Source of the DNA: Flavobacterium cerinum
GTDB lineage: Bacteria > Bacteroidota > Bacteroidia > Flavobacteriales > Flavobacteriaceae
Length of the DNA stretch: 64,000 nt
Direction of reading: 5' to 3'
Assembly (NCBI RefSeq): GCF_004028155.1
Contig: NZ_SBII01000002.1
Coordinates: 186,001 to 250,000, forward strand
Positions 16,289 to 27,102 of this stretch are shown piece by piece. How positions within the stretch are numbered: position 1 is the stretch's first letter; every line of letters begins with the position of its first letter. The notes beneath the pieces were generated by a model. It had not been told where the DNA came from and searched no databases. It saw only the letters and a list, made by a program, of their open reading frames with translations. Position numbers and translations under genes: made by a program.

Positions 16289-17683
16289 ATGACTAAGATT
16301 AAAAATATATGTTGTATTGGAGCAGGATATGTAGGAGGGCCGACTATGGCTGTAATTGCTCATAAATGTCCTGATGTAAAAGTTACTATCGTAGATCTTA
16401 ATGCTGAGAGAATTGCAGCATGGAACGATGAAGACGTTAACAATATTCCAATTTATGAACCTGGACTAGCAGAAGTTGTCGCTTCGGCAAGAGGCAGGAA
16501 TTTGTTTTTTTCTACTGATGTTGAAAAAGCAATAGATGAGGCAGAAATGATATTCATATCGGTGAATACACCTACTAAAACCTATGGTGTTGGTAAAGGT
16601 ATGGCCGCAGATCTTAAATATATTGAGCTTTGTGCCAGGCAAATTGCTTCAGTTGCAAAAAATGATAAAATTGTGGTAGAGAAATCTACACTGCCTGTAA
16701 GAACAGCAGAAGCAATTAAAAACATATTAGATAATACAGGGAATGGTGCGAAGTTTCAAATACTTTCCAATCCTGAATTTTTAGCTGAAGGTACAGCAGT
16801 AGAAGATCTACTTAATCCGGATAGGGTATTAATAGGTGGTGATAATGATGAAGATGGACAAAAAGCTATTAAATCGCTGGTTGATATTTATGCAAATTGG
16901 ATTCCAGAAGAGAGAATACTAACTACAAATGTATGGTCTTCTGAACTTTCTAAACTAACTGCAAATGCATTTTTAGCGCAAAGAGTATCTTCGATTAATG
17001 CGATGTCTGAACTTTGTGAAAAAACAGGAGCAGATGTTAATGAAGTTGCAAGAGCTATAGGAATGGATAGTAGAATAGGCTCTAAATTTCTAAAAGCTTC
17101 TGTTGGTTTTGGGGGATCTTGTTTTCAAAAAGATATATTGAACCTTGTATATATAGCAAAATCATATGGTCTAAATGAAGTTGCAGATTATTGGGAACAG
17201 GTCGTTATAATGAATGATCATCAAAAGAAACGTTTTGCAACTAATATTGTAAGAACACTTTACAATACGGTTTCAGGTAAAAAAATAGCTTTTCTTGGTT
17301 GGGCATTTAAAAAAGACACAAACGATACCAGAGAATCTGCCGCTATATACATAGCCGATGCTCTATTATATGAGCAGGCAAATATTGCTGTTTATGATCC
17401 TAAGGTAGAAAAAGAAACTATTTATAAAGATCTGGATTATCTGGAGTCCAGGGAATCTGCCCAAAATAAAAAAGGGGTTGTGGTTTTTGAGAATTCTTAT
17501 GAAGCCTGTAAGGATGCACATGCTATAGCTGTTTTGACAGAATGGGATGAGTTTAGAACTTATGATTGGCAAAAAATATATGATCACATGAAGAAGCCTG
17601 CTTTTGTATTTGATGGCAGGAATATACTTGATGGAGAAAAGTTAAGAAAGATTGGATTTGTTTTTCAGGAAATAGGGAAGTAA
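16289..17683 (+). CDS. ugd: UDP-glucose 6-dehydrogenase
   Basis: This 464-residue enzyme oxidises UDP-glucose to UDP-glucuronate. It has the N-terminal Rossmann motif [14 protein letters not shown], the NTPTK and EKSTLPV segments, and the catalytic cysteine in [10 protein letters not shown]. The length and the [12 protein letters not shown] wording match the long, animal-like UGDH subgroup common in Bacteroidetes. I start at the ATG at 16289 (MTKIKNIC); a frame opening at a TTG 36 bases upstream adds nothing typical of the family. UDP-GlcA would feed the polysaccharide locus. Confidence 0.93.
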   Translation: MTKIKNICCIGAGYVGGPTMAVIAHKCPDVKVTIVDLNAERIAAWNDEDVNNIPIYEPGLAEVVASARGRNLFFSTDVEKAIDEAEMIFISVNTPTKTYGVGKGMAADLKYIELCARQIASVAKNDKIVVEKSTLPVRTAEAIKNILDNTGNGAKFQILSNPEFLAEGTAVEDLLNPDRVLIGGDNDEDGQKAIKSLVDIYANWIPEERILTTNVWSSELSKLTANAFLAQRVSSINAMSELCEKTGADVNEVARAIGMDSRIGSKFLKASVGFGGSCFQKDILNLVYIAKSYGLNEVADYWEQVVIMNDHQKKRFATNIVRTLYNTVSGKKIAFLGWAFKKDTNDTRESAAIYIADALLYEQANIAVYDPKVEKETIYKDLDYLESRESAQNKKGVVVFENSYEACKDAHAIAVLTEWDEFRTYDWQKIYDHMKKPAFVFDGRNILDGEKLRKIGFVFQEIGK

Positions 17684-17722
17684 TTCATCTATGATTAGGT
17701 TTTAAAAAACACAAATTCTTAA

Positions 17723-18790
17723 ATGATTAAGGAGATGAAAAATATTCTAATTACCGGTGGTGCCGGCTTTATTGGTTCTCACGTAGTGAGGCGTTTTGTG
17801 AAAAATTATCAGGCAAGTCATATTTTTAATCTTGACGCACTTACTTATGCCGGTAATCTTGAAAATATTAAAGACATAGAGAACGAATCAAATTATACCT
17901 TTCTTAAAGGGGATATTACTGATGCTGAATATATAAATGAGATTTTTGAAAAATATCAATTTGATGGTGTTTTACATTTGGCAGCAGAATCTCATGTTGA
18001 CAGATCGATCACGGATCCGTTAGCGTTTGTGAAAACAAATGTTATTGGTACTATGAATCTTTTAAATGCGGCTAAAACGCTTTGGAAGAATGATTTTGAA
18101 GGGAAAAGATTCTATCATATAAGTACAGATGAGGTATATGGATCATTAGGTAGTGAAGGTTTGTTTACAGAAACTACTCCTTACGACCCTAATTCGCCAT
18201 ATTCTGCTTCAAAGGCAGCTTCAGATCATTTTGTTAGAGCTTATGGTGAAACGTATGGTTTGCCCTATGTAATAACAAATTGCTCTAATAACTATGGACC
18301 TTATCATTTTCCTGAAAAACTGATACCCCTATTTATTAATAATATTATTAATAATAAGCCACTACCGGTTTATGGTGATGGAAAATATACACGCGACTGG
18401 CTTTTTGTTGAAGACCATGCTGCGGCTATTGATCTTGTGTTTCATAAAGGGAATAATCATGACACCTATAATATTGGAGGTTTTAACGAATGGCAGAATA
18501 TAGACCTGGTTAAATTGCTTTGCAGTATTATGGATAAAAAATTAGGAAGAGCCGAAGGAACTTCAGTTCAACTTATTTCTTATGTTAAAGATCGTCCGGG
18601 ACACGATTTGCGATATGCAATTGATGCATCAAAAATCAATAAAGAATTAGGATGGAAACCATCTGTAACTTTTGAAGAAGGTCTTGAGCGCACAATTGAT
18701 TGGTTCTTAAACAATCAGGAGTGGCTGGACAATATAACATCAGGAGAATACCAAAGCTATTATAATAATCAATACAGCACATCGAAATAA
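17723..18790 (+). CDS. rmlB: dTDP-glucose 4,6-dehydratase
   Basis: This 355-residue SDR enzyme has the NAD motif GGAGFIGSHVV, the AAESHVDRSI loop, catalytic STDEVYG and YSASK, and NCSNNYGPYHFPEKLIP, all hallmarks of RmlB/RfbB. It converts dTDP-glucose to dTDP-4-keto-6-deoxyglucose, the second step to dTDP-L-rhamnose. Start 17723 (MIKEMKN) or the in-frame ATG at 17735 are both possible. Its stop overlaps the rmlC start by one base, opening a four-gene rmlBCDA block. Confidence 0.96.
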   Translation: MIKEMKNILITGGAGFIGSHVVRRFVKNYQASHIFNLDALTYAGNLENIKDIENESNYTFLKGDITDAEYINEIFEKYQFDGVLHLAAESHVDRSITDPLAFVKTNVIGTMNLLNAAKTLWKNDFEGKRFYHISTDEVYGSLGSEGLFTETTPYDPNSPYSASKAASDHFVRAYGETYGLPYVITNCSNNYGPYHFPEKLIPLFINNIINNKPLPVYGDGKYTRDWLFVEDHAAAIDLVFHKGNNHDTYNIGGFNEWQNIDLVKLLCSIMDKKLGRAEGTSVQLISYVKDRPGHDLRYAIDASKINKELGWKPSVTFEEGLERTIDWFLNNQEWLDNITSGEYQSYYNNQYSTSK

Positions 18791-19338
18791 TGGAAATAAT
18801 AAAAACTAAGTTAGAAGGATGTGTGATCTTAGAGCCGAGAAAATTTCACGATGAAAGAGGATATTTTTTTGAAAGCTTTAATGAAGCAAAATTTCAGGAA
18901 CTAACAGGTACACAAACTAAATTCGTTCAGGATAACCAGTCTTTTTCTACCTATGGGGTATTGAGAGGGCTGCATGCGCAGTCAGGTGAACATGCTCAGG
19001 CTAAATTAGTGCGTGTGCTAAAAGGCGAAGTTCTTGATGTTGCTGTAGATATTAGAGAGGGATCGCCTACTTTTGGTGAACATGTTGCTGTACGGTTAAG
19101 TGCAGAAAATAGTTTGCAGTTATTTATTCCGAGAGGATTTTTGCATGGATTTGTTGTGCTTTCTGAAACAGCAGAGTTTTTCTATAAATGCGATAATTAT
19201 TATAATAAAGAATCAGAAAGCGGCGTAGTATATAATGATCCTGCAATTAATATTGACTGGTTACTTCCTCAGGCAGATTTAAATTTGTCTGATAAAGATG
19301 TTATTTTACCTGTCTTAAACGAAATTTATAGTAAATAG
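18790..19338 (+). CDS. rmlC: dTDP-4-dehydrorhamnose 3,5-epimerase
   Basis: This 182-residue cupin has the RmlC hallmarks: the FHDERGYFFESF opening, the LRGLH motif with the catalytic His, and the IPRGFLHGFVVLS segment. It epimerises dTDP-4-keto-6-deoxyglucose at C3 and C5. The typical LRGLHYQ is LRGLHAQ here, a small variation. It overlaps rmlB by one base and is followed after one base by rmlD. Confidence 0.95.
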   Translation: MEIIKTKLEGCVILEPRKFHDERGYFFESFNEAKFQELTGTQTKFVQDNQSFSTYGVLRGLHAQSGEHAQAKLVRVLKGEVLDVAVDIREGSPTFGEHVAVRLSAENSLQLFIPRGFLHGFVVLSETAEFFYKCDNYYNKESESGVVYNDPAINIDWLLPQADLNLSDKDVILPVLNEIYSK

Positions 19339-19339
19339 A

Positions 19340-20194
19340 ATGAAGAGTATTTTAATTACAGGTGGAAATGGTCAGTTGGGTGAATGTATTCAATCTATTG
19401 AAAAGCAATTTGGCAATGGAAATACATTTTCATACTTAACGGTTGATGATCTGGATATTACAAACCCTTCACAAGTAGCGTCTGTAGTTGATAGTTATAA
19501 ACCGGATTACATTATTAATTGTGCTGCTTATACTGCAGTAGATAAAGCTGAGGCAGATAAAGATCTTGCTTACGCTATTAATGCACATGGGGCAGAAAAT
19601 CTTGCCAAAGTTTGTAAAGAAAAAGAGATCATTTTGATACATGTTTCTACTGATTTTGTTTTTGGTGATGCTCCACCTATTCCGTTAACTGAAGAAATGA
19701 CAGCTTACCCATCTGGTGTGTATGGAGCATCTAAATTAGCAGGGGAGCAATTGGTACAGCAAAATATGGACAATTATTTTATTTTGAGAACCAGTTGGTT
19801 ATACTCTGAATTTCAGAATAACTTTTTAAAAACGATGCTTCGCCTGGGTAAAGAAAGAGACGAGCTGTCTGTAGTATTCGATCAGGCAGGTACTCCTACC
19901 TATGCTAAAGACTTAGCAGAAGTTATATTATATATAATTAATTCTGGTTCGAATGCTTATGGTTTGTATCACTTTAGCAACGAAGGAGTTACTTCCTGGT
20001 ATGATTTTGCTTTTGAAATATTCAAACTAAGTAATACAGCAATAAATTTAAAGCCTATAACATCAGATCAATTTCCGACGCCGGCAAAGCGTCCAAATTA
20101 TTCTGTTATGAATAAGAATAAAATTAAACAGAATTTTGATATTCAAATTAAGCATTGGACAATAAGTTTAGCTGAGTGCATAAAAAATACTTAA
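19340..20194 (+). CDS. rmlD: dTDP-4-dehydrorhamnose reductase
   Basis: This 284-residue SDR protein has GGNGQLGE at the cofactor site, [12 protein letters not shown], the STDFVFGD strand with catalytic Thr, and YGASK with the Tyr/Lys pair, as in RmlD. It reduces the 4-keto group to give dTDP-L-rhamnose. It lies between rmlC and rmlA with spacings of 1 and 4 bases, so it is surely co-transcribed. Confidence 0.94.
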   Translation: MKSILITGGNGQLGECIQSIEKQFGNGNTFSYLTVDDLDITNPSQVASVVDSYKPDYIINCAAYTAVDKAEADKDLAYAINAHGAENLAKVCKEKEIILIHVSTDFVFGDAPPIPLTEEMTAYPSGVYGASKLAGEQLVQQNMDNYFILRTSWLYSEFQNNFLKTMLRLGKERDELSVVFDQAGTPTYAKDLAEVILYIINSGSNAYGLYHFSNEGVTSWYDFAFEIFKLSNTAINLKPITSDQFPTPAKRPNYSVMNKNKIKQNFDIQIKHWTISLAECIKNT

Positions 20195-20198
20195 AATC

Positions 20199-21095
20199 AT
20201 GAAAGGAATTATATTAGCCGGAGGCTCTGGAACAAGATTATACCCATTAACAAAATCCATTTCAAAGCAAATGATGGCTATCTATGATAAGCCAATGGTA
20301 TATTATCCACTTTCAGTTTTAATGTTAGCCGGAATTAATGAAATCCTGGTTATTTCTACACCACACGACCTGCCAAATTTTAAAAACCTGTTGGGTAATG
20401 GAGAAGATTTTGGTATTAGGTTAGAGTATGCAGAACAACCAAGTCCTGATGGGCTGGCTCAAGCTTTTATAATTGGTGAAGAATTTATTGGCGACGATGA
20501 TGTTTGCTTGATTTTAGGTGATAATATTTTTTATGGACATGGTCTTACCGAGCTTTTGTCTACAGCTGTAAAAAATGTAACTGAAGATAAAAAAGCTACT
20601 GTTTTTGGTTATTATGTACAGGATCCAGAACGTTATGGCGTTGCTGAATTTGATAAATCAGGAAATGTTATTTCTATAGAAGAAAAGCCTTCAGACCCAA
20701 AAAGTAATTATGCTGTTGTGGGCTTGTATTTCTATCCTAATTCTGTGGTTGGAATTTCTAAAAGTATAAAACCTAGTGATAGAGGTGAATTGGAAATTAC
20801 AACTGTAAATCAGGAATACCTAATGAGTAAAGATTTAAAAGTCGAACTTATGGGCAGAGGCTATGCATGGCTTGACACAGGTACACATGAGTCTTTATTA
20901 GAAGCGTCTAATTTTATACAGACAATTGAAAAAAGGCAGGGCTTAAAAGTAGCTTGTCTTGAAGAAATTGCATATGAAATGGGGTACATATCAAAAGCCA
21001 AATTAATTGAACTTGCGACACCTTTAAAAAAGAATGAATATGGGCAGTATCTTTTGAGATTGGCTGCTAAAACAGATAGAATTAAATTGTGGTAG
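20199..21095 (+). CDS. rmlA: Glucose-1-phosphate thymidylyltransferase
   Basis: This 298-residue nucleotidyltransferase has the signature [17 protein letters not shown], the [10 protein letters not shown] segment, and the [11 protein letters not shown] and [11 protein letters not shown] motifs. It makes dTDP-glucose from dTTP and glucose-1-phosphate, the first step of the dTDP-rhamnose pathway. It closes the rmlBCDA block. A 7-bp A/T-rich inverted repeat follows its stop (21096-21116), without a T run. Confidence 0.96.
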   Translation: MKGIILAGGSGTRLYPLTKSISKQMMAIYDKPMVYYPLSVLMLAGINEILVISTPHDLPNFKNLLGNGEDFGIRLEYAEQPSPDGLAQAFIIGEEFIGDDDVCLILGDNIFYGHGLTELLSTAVKNVTEDKKATVFGYYVQDPERYGVAEFDKSGNVISIEEKPSDPKSNYAVVGLYFYPNSVVGISKSIKPSDRGELEITTVNQEYLMSKDLKVELMGRGYAWLDTGTHESLLEASNFIQTIEKRQGLKVACLEEIAYEMGYISKAKLIELATPLKKNEYGQYLLRLAAKTDRIKLW

Positions 21096-21246
21096 GTTTA
21101 TATGTTAAGTATAAACAGCCCAAATGTTAGCTGTAGAGTATGTTAAAAGAAATGATGTGTATGCCATTTTAATAGGCAATTAATTTTTTTTAATATAGTT
21201 TTACAGTGTTTTTCAAACAAAATTAGTAGTTTTTTAAAATTTAGTT

Positions 21247-23667
21247 ATGAATAAAATAATAGCCTTTTTACTTTTTTTTACAATTTGCATTTCTATTCCG
21301 GTTCACGGACAGGATCTGTTGAAAGGTAATGATTTAAAGGCAGTAGTGGTCGATGATTTATCTGATGTACAGATTGCGGAATTACAATCACAGCTTTCAG
21401 GTAAGAACATGACTATTGATCAAGTGGAGCCTATGGCCCTGTCTAAAGGAATGTCTCCCTCAGAATTTTCAAAGTTAAGAGCCCGATTACAGGCTTTAAA
21501 ACCCGAAGCAAATGTATCTACTGGGGAAGTATCAGCAGGAGATTCGAAAGATCCCTCTGTTTCTAAAAAAAATAAATTATCAGATTCACCCGCAACAATA
21601 AAAAGATCAAACCCACAAATTTTTGGTTCAGAACTCTTTAATAATGCGGCGTTAAGTTTTGAGCCAAATTTAAAGCTGGCTACTCCACTAAATTATACCT
21701 TAGGACCTGATGATGAACTTCAGATAAGTGTTTATGGAGTGCAGGAATTTAATGCTTCTTTGAAAGTAAGTTCTGAAGGTAAAATCAGTATACCTTATGT
21801 TGGTCAGATTAGCGTGTCAGGAATGACTATTGAAGCGGCAACGCAAAAGATAAAAAGTGCAATGTCAAAAGTATACAGTACTGTTGCATCAGGACAATCT
21901 ACAGTGACTGTGAGTTTGAGCAGGATAAGAACAATAAGGGTTACTATAATTGGTAGTATGCAGCCGGGTAATTATGCTGTATCTTCATTATCAACAGTTT
22001 ATAATGCTTTGCATTTGGCTGGCGGACCCGCTGAAAATGGAAGTTATAGAAACATAGAACTTATAAGAAATAATAAGATATTTAAAAGTATTGACATTTA
22101 TCGTTTTTTAATTAATGGTGACCAGTCTGATGATGTTGGTTTAAAAGATAATGATGTAATAAGAATACCTATATATAGAAACAGGGTAAAACTTGAAGGA
22201 GAAGTTAAGCGTGCAGGAATCTTTGAGATGAAAGGAGAGGAAACTTTTTTTGATCTACTAGGTTTTGCTTCCGGTTTCAGTGAAGAAGCATACACAGCTT
22301 CTGTAAACGTAGTTCAGAAAACGGATAAGGAATATAAAATTAAAGATATTCTATCTTCTGAATTCCTTACGTATAAACCTCTTTCTGGAGATGTATACAA
22401 AGTATCTAAAATTCTAAGTCGATATGAAAATAGAATAACAATTGAAGGAGCTGTTTTCAGGCCTAATTTTTATTCATTTTTTACAGGAATGAAAGTTTCT
22501 GACTTAGTATCAAAAGCTGAGGGTATAAGAGAAGATGCTTACACAAAAAGAGCAAGAATAGTAAGGGTAAAAGAAGATCTGACTACAGAGATGGTAGAGG
22601 TTGACCTTGAAAAGGCTCTTGCCGGTGACGCAACAGCAAATATAGAACTTAAAAAAGAGGACATACTTACCATATACTCGCTCTTAGATTTCAAGGAAAA
22701 TTTCAAGATTACAATTGATGGGGAGATTAAAAAGCCCGGTACTTATGATTATTTTGAAAACCTTTCTTTAAATGACCTTTTAATCGAAGCGGGCGGGCTT
22801 ACAGGTGCTGCATCAAAAAAAGTTGAGATAGCCCGAATGCTAAAATCTGAAGATGTTGATAAAGACGGCAAAAAAAGAGTTGAAGTAATAAATCTTGAAA
22901 TTAATGTTCAAAATAACGAACAGCTAGAGAATATAAAGCTTTTCCCTTTTGATGTAATTAATATCAGAAAGCTGCCTGTTTATGAACATCCGGAAATGGT
23001 TGTGATAAAAGGTGAGGTTAATTATCCTGGCAAATATGTTTTAGCTAATAAGGAGGAAAGAATTTATGATGTTATTACTAAGGCTGGTGGATTAACCAAT
23101 CAGGCTAATATTGACGGGGTAAAGATTAAACGACCTATAAAGGCGGAGCAGATTGAAGACTTGGATAGAATTGACCTAAATTTAGGAAAAGGTGATTCTA
23201 TACAAAAAGATCTTACTGATAAAGTAATAAAGTTAAAATATGCTACCATTCCTGTTGATTGGCAAAAAATAAAAGCAAATAAGAACCATTATTCTAATAT
23301 AATGTTGCTTCCTGGTGATGAGATTGAGGTTATGGCATATGATGAGGCTGTGAAAATCTCCGGGAATGTACTTTTAACTTCAGAAATTCCGTATAGAAAA
23401 GGAAAAGGATTTAATTATTACCTGGATGCTGTGGGTGGACTTGATAATAAAGGCTGGAAGAGAAAATCTTATATAATTTATCCTAACGGAAAAGCAGCGA
23501 CTTCAAGTTCGTTCCTTTTCTTTAGATCATATCCGGATGTTGAACCCGGATCTCAGATCGTTGTACCGGCCAAGCCGGAAAGTAAAAAAATGAGTACTGC
23601 AGAAGTTGTTACAATTGCAAGTGTACTTACCAGTTTAGCAGGTGTTATAATCGCGATATTAAGATAG
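21247..23667 (+). CDS. Polysaccharide export protein with multiple SLBB domains (Wza-like)
   Basis: This 806-residue protein has a signal peptide ending PVHGQ. A polysaccharide-export (Poly_export) domain starts at LGPDDELQISVYG (about residue 152). Around six SLBB-type beta-grasp repeats follow, recognisable by G-x-V/I-x-x-PG-x-Y segments and GG endings. A C-terminal hydrophobic helix (AEVVTIASVLTSLAGVIIAIL) comes last. It is much longer than E. coli Wza and lacks a lipobox cysteine. It should form the outer-membrane/periplasmic channel for the polymer. It lies 151 bases after rmlA and 7 bases before the Wzz-like gene. Confidence 0.88.
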   Translation: MNKIIAFLLFFTICISIPVHGQDLLKGNDLKAVVVDDLSDVQIAELQSQLSGKNMTIDQVEPMALSKGMSPSEFSKLRARLQALKPEANVSTGEVSAGDSKDPSVSKKNKLSDSPATIKRSNPQIFGSELFNNAALSFEPNLKLATPLNYTLGPDDELQISVYGVQEFNASLKVSSEGKISIPYVGQISVSGMTIEAATQKIKSAMSKVYSTVASGQSTVTVSLSRIRTIRVTIIGSMQPGNYAVSSLSTVYNALHLAGGPAENGSYRNIELIRNNKIFKSIDIYRFLINGDQSDDVGLKDNDVIRIPIYRNRVKLEGEVKRAGIFEMKGEETFFDLLGFASGFSEEAYTASVNVVQKTDKEYKIKDILSSEFLTYKPLSGDVYKVSKILSRYENRITIEGAVFRPNFYSFFTGMKVSDLVSKAEGIREDAYTKRARIVRVKEDLTTEMVEVDLEKALAGDATANIELKKEDILTIYSLLDFKENFKITIDGEIKKPGTYDYFENLSLNDLLIEAGGLTGAASKKVEIARMLKSEDVDKDGKKRVEVINLEINVQNNEQLENIKLFPFDVINIRKLPVYEHPEMVVIKGEVNYPGKYVLANKEERIYDVITKAGGLTNQANIDGVKIKRPIKAEQIEDLDRIDLNLGKGDSIQKDLTDKVIKLKYATIPVDWQKIKANKNHYSNIMLLPGDEIEVMAYDEAVKISGNVLLTSEIPYRKGKGFNYYLDAVGGLDNKGWKRKSYIIYPNGKAATSSSFLFFRSYPDVEPGSQIVVPAKPESKKMSTAEVVTIASVLTSLAGVIIAILR

Positions 23668-23674
23668 GATAATT

Positions 23675-24748
23675 ATGGAAGATAATCGTATTGAGTCTAA
23701 TACTGGTGAAATTACTCTAAAAGAAATATATTTTACGATAAAAGAATGGTTTCAGTATTTACTGTCTAATTATAAGTTAATTGTCTTAGTAGGTATTGTT
23801 GGGGCGCTTTTAGGGCTGGGCTATTCCTACACTAAAAAACCAAAGTATACAGCTGTTTTATCATTTGCATTGGAAGACGATAAACCTTCAGGATTGGGAG
23901 GAGCTTTAGGTCTTGCCGGACAATTTGGTTTAGACGTTGGCGGAGGTGGAGGCGGTGTTTTTTCAGGCTCAAATTTAATTGAACTCTTTAAATCCCGTAG
24001 TATGGTTGAAAAGACCTTGCTTACTCCTATTCTGCAAAACGGAAAGACCATTTCTTTAGCGGAAATGTATATTCAAAATAACAAATGGAGAAAAGGTTGG
24101 GCGAAAGATGAAAAATTAAAATCTATTCAATTTTTACCTAATGCTAAAAGAGAGACTTTTACCAGAGCCCAGGATAGTATTTTAGAAATTATTTATAATA
24201 GTTTATCTGCATCCGGACTTTCTGTATTGCAAAAGGATAAAAAGATTTCGATAATAACTGTAGAGGTCAAATCTGAAAATGAAGTGTTCTCTAAAGTTTT
24301 TAATGAAGCTCTGGCTGATGTTGTATCTGATTTCTATATAGATTCTAAGAGTGAGAAATCCAGGCTTAATATGACAATTCTGCAAAGGCAGCTGGATTCT
24401 ATCAGGGGTGAATTAAATGGTTCTATAACCGGTGTTGCTGTAGCAAATGACAGGACTTTTAATTTAAATCCGGCATTGAATGTTAAAAGAGTGCCATCTG
24501 CACGTAAACAGGTAGATGTACAGGCAAATACTGCAATACTTACTGAATTAGTTAAACAAACAGAATTAGCCAAGGTTACTTTGAGAAAAGACACACCTTT
24601 GATACAAATTATTGATAAACCAATTTATCCTTTGAAGAAGGAAAAATTTGGTAAAGCAAAGGGGATAATTATGGGTGGCTTTTTAGGTGGCTTTTTTATT
24701 GTAGCATTTCTTATTTTGAAGAGACTATGGAAAATGCTGCTAAACTAA
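23675..24748 (+). CDS. Wzz-type chain-length determinant / polysaccharide co-polymerase
   Basis: This 357-residue protein has two membrane helices, one near residues 34-52 and one at about 330-348, flanking a large periplasmic part with a glycine-rich stretch and coiled-coil-like helices. That is the Wzz topology. The C-terminus ends about ten residues after the second helix, so there is no cytoplasmic tyrosine kinase domain as in Wzc. It would set chain length and link Wzy to the SLBB exporter encoded just before it. Confidence 0.85.
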   Translation: MEDNRIESNTGEITLKEIYFTIKEWFQYLLSNYKLIVLVGIVGALLGLGYSYTKKPKYTAVLSFALEDDKPSGLGGALGLAGQFGLDVGGGGGGVFSGSNLIELFKSRSMVEKTLLTPILQNGKTISLAEMYIQNNKWRKGWAKDEKLKSIQFLPNAKRETFTRAQDSILEIIYNSLSASGLSVLQKDKKISIITVEVKSENEVFSKVFNEALADVVSDFYIDSKSEKSRLNMTILQRQLDSIRGELNGSITGVAVANDRTFNLNPALNVKRVPSARKQVDVQANTAILTELVKQTELAKVTLRKDTPLIQIIDKPIYPLKKEKFGKAKGIIMGGFLGGFFIVAFLILKRLWKMLLN

Positions 24749-24770
24749 TCGTTAAATTTTATTTAGAACA

Positions 24771-25958
24771 ATGGATATTACCAAGCTTATAGGAAGAAGC
24801 ACTGAGATATTTGAAGATGATATATCAAAACATGAAGAAGAGTTAAGACAAATTGTTAGCTGTTCTTCTTTTTTAGTTATTGGCGCAGCCGGGTCTATTG
24901 GGCAGGCGGTAACAAAAGAAATATTTAAAAGAAACCCATTAAAGCTTCATGTTGTAGACATAAGCGAAAATAATATGGTAGAGCTGGTTAGAGACCTAAG
25001 AAGCTCTTATGGATATATTGATGGCGATTTCCAGACTTTTGCTTTAGATATCGGATCTGTCGAATATGATGCATTTATTAAGTCGGATGGTAAATATGAT
25101 TATGTTTTAAACCTTTCTGCTTTAAAACATGTCAGAAGCGAGAAAGACCCTTTTACTTTGATGAGGATGATCGATGTTAATGTTTTTAATACTGAGAAAA
25201 CATTACAACAGGCTATTGACAATGGAGCGAAAAAATATTTTTGCGTTTCTACTGATAAAGCTGCTAATCCTGTAAACATGATGGGGGCTTCGAAGCGCAT
25301 AATGGAAATGTATTTAATGCGCAAAAGCAGGGAAATAAAAATTTCTACTGCAAGATTTGCTAATGTAGCTTTTTCAGACGGATCTCTTTTACACGGTTTT
25401 AACCAAAGAATTCTAAAGAAACAGCCTATTGTGGCGCCTAATGATATTAAACGGTATTTCGTAACTCCTAAAGAGTCTGGAGAGCTATGTTTGATGTCAT
25501 GTATTTTTGGAGATAACAGAGATATTTTCTTTCCTAAATTAAGTGAAAGCCTGCATTTGATTTCTTTTGCTGATATAGCTGTTAAGTATTTATCGGAGAT
25601 AGGATATGAACCTTATTTGTGTGAATCTGAAGATGAAGCACGAGCAAAGGTTAACGAATTGACTGGGCAGAAGAAATGGCCTTGTTTGTTTACAAATAGC
25701 GATACTACAGGAGAGAAAGATTTTGAAGAGTTTTTTACTGACAATGAAACTCTTGATATGGAACGTTTTGAAAATTTAGGAATTATCAAAAACGATGAAG
25801 ACTTTGATCAGTTGAAACTTGAAGACTTTACTAAAAGAATTCAACAGATGAAAGCTAATGGTACATGGAATAAGAATGAAATTGTAGACCTATTTCATGA
25901 TATGATACCAAATTTTGGACATAAGGAAACAGGTAAATATTTAGATTCAAAAATGTAA
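24771..25958 (+). CDS. legB: Nucleotide-sugar 4,6-dehydratase (LegB/PglF type)
   Basis: This 395-residue soluble SDR of the polysaccharide-biosynthesis dehydratase family has the NAD motif VIGAAGSIGQAV, an SALKHVRSEKDP segment, STDKAANPVNMMGASKR in the catalytic region, and a C-terminal extension of about 120 residues after the SDR core. It is the first gene of the nonulosonate module. In the legionaminic pathway this enzyme dehydrates NDP-GlcNAc (GDP-GlcNAc in the Campylobacter route) to the 4-keto-6-deoxy sugar. The nearby PtmE gene favours the GDP route here. The following aminotransferase starts one base after its stop. Confidence 0.8.
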   Translation: MDITKLIGRSTEIFEDDISKHEEELRQIVSCSSFLVIGAAGSIGQAVTKEIFKRNPLKLHVVDISENNMVELVRDLRSSYGYIDGDFQTFALDIGSVEYDAFIKSDGKYDYVLNLSALKHVRSEKDPFTLMRMIDVNVFNTEKTLQQAIDNGAKKYFCVSTDKAANPVNMMGASKRIMEMYLMRKSREIKISTARFANVAFSDGSLLHGFNQRILKKQPIVAPNDIKRYFVTPKESGELCLMSCIFGDNRDIFFPKLSESLHLISFADIAVKYLSEIGYEPYLCESEDEARAKVNELTGQKKWPCLFTNSDTTGEKDFEEFFTDNETLDMERFENLGIIKNDEDFDQLKLEDFTKRIQQMKANGTWNKNEIVDLFHDMIPNFGHKETGKYLDSKM

Positions 25959-25959
25959 T

Positions 25960-27102
25960 ATGAGCGATTTTAATTCTGTTATAGCATTTATAAAAGAGCA
26001 GCATAATAATAAAGATTTTACGCCGCTGCACGCTCCTGTATTTAATGGGAACGAAAAGAAATATTTACTGGATACAATAGATTCTACTTTTGTATCGTCT
26101 GTAGGTGCTTATGTAGATCGTTTTGAAGAAATGATGTGCAGTGTAGCACAAACTGAAAAAGCAGTCGCAGTGGTAAATGGTACTGCAGCCATACAGGTCG
26201 CATTAAGACTGGTAGGAGTTAAGCCGGGTGATGAAGTAATAACTCAGGCACTGACTTTTATCGCAACTGTAAACGCGATTGTTTATAATGGCGCAACCCC
26301 TGTTTTTGTTGATGTTGATCTAGATACTATGGGACTTTCTCCAAAAGCACTTGAAGCATTCCTTGTTGAAAATGCTGAACTAAGGGAAGATGGTGCTTAT
26401 AATAAGAAAACCGGCAAAAAAATAAGTGCTTGTTTACCGATGCATACTTTTGGTTTTCCGGTTCATTTAGATGAACTGTTGACTGTTTGCAATAATTGGA
26501 AAATAACTCTTGTAGAAGATGCTGCAGAATCTTTAGGTAGTATGTATAAAGGCAGACCTACAGGAAGTATTGGTAAATTAGGAGCATTCTCTTTTAACGG
26601 TAATAAAATTGTTACCAGTGGAGGCGGAGGTACAATAGTTACGAATGATATTGAACTGGGTATAAAAGGAAAATATTTAACGACTACTGCAAAAGTTCCA
26701 CATCCGTATGAGTTTGTGCATGACGAGATGGGTTACAATTTTAGAATGCCTAACCTAAATGCTGCATTAGCATGCGCGCAGTTAGAGCAATTGGATGGCT
26801 TCTTAGAAGATAAAAGAAAACTAGCAAAAGAATACCAATCATTCTTTGCTGGAAAAGGAATAAATTTTAGAACAGAAACTCCCGATACAAAGGCTAACTA
26901 TTGGTTAATGTGTGTTGAGCTTGAGAACAGACAGGAAAGAGATTTGTTTTTGAACGATACAAACAAAAATGGAGTAATGACAAGACCAATATGGCAATTG
27001 ATGTTCAGACTGCCTATGTATGCTCATTGCCAGAAAGATGCACAGCAAAACGCATTGTTTTTAGAAGAAAGAATTATAAATATACCAAGTAGTGTCCGTT
27101 AA
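25960..27102 (+). CDS. legC: LegC-type PLP-dependent sugar aminotransferase
   Basis: This 380-residue DegT/DnrJ/EryC1-family aminotransferase has NGTAAIQVALRLVGVKPGDEV at the PLP phosphate region, VEDAAESLGS and SFNGNKIVTSGGGG, where the lysine holds PLP. The last two segments match the LegC subgroup, which aminates C4 of the 4-keto-6-deoxy-GlcNAc nucleotide. It directly follows the LegB-type dehydratase and overlaps the acetyltransferase gene by 11 bases. Confidence 0.88.
   Translation: MSDFNSVIAFIKEQHNNKDFTPLHAPVFNGNEKKYLLDTIDSTFVSSVGAYVDRFEEMMCSVAQTEKAVAVVNGTAAIQVALRLVGVKPGDEVITQALTFIATVNAIVYNGATPVFVDVDLDTMGLSPKALEAFLVENAELREDGAYNKKTGKKISACLPMHTFGFPVHLDELLTVCNNWKITLVEDAAESLGSMYKGRPTGSIGKLGAFSFNGNKIVTSGGGGTIVTNDIELGIKGKYLTTTAKVPHPYEFVHDEMGYNFRMPNLNAALACAQLEQLDGFLEDKRKLAKEYQSFFAGKGINFRTETPDTKANYWLMCVELENRQERDLFLNDTNKNGVMTRPIWQLMFRLPMYAHCQKDAQQNALFLEERIINIPSSVR

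Noticed and set aside
21096-21116. Hairpin after rmlA (GTTTATA/TATAAAC)
   Set aside because: The stem is only seven pairs and almost all A/T, and there is no T run. It is too weak to call a terminator.
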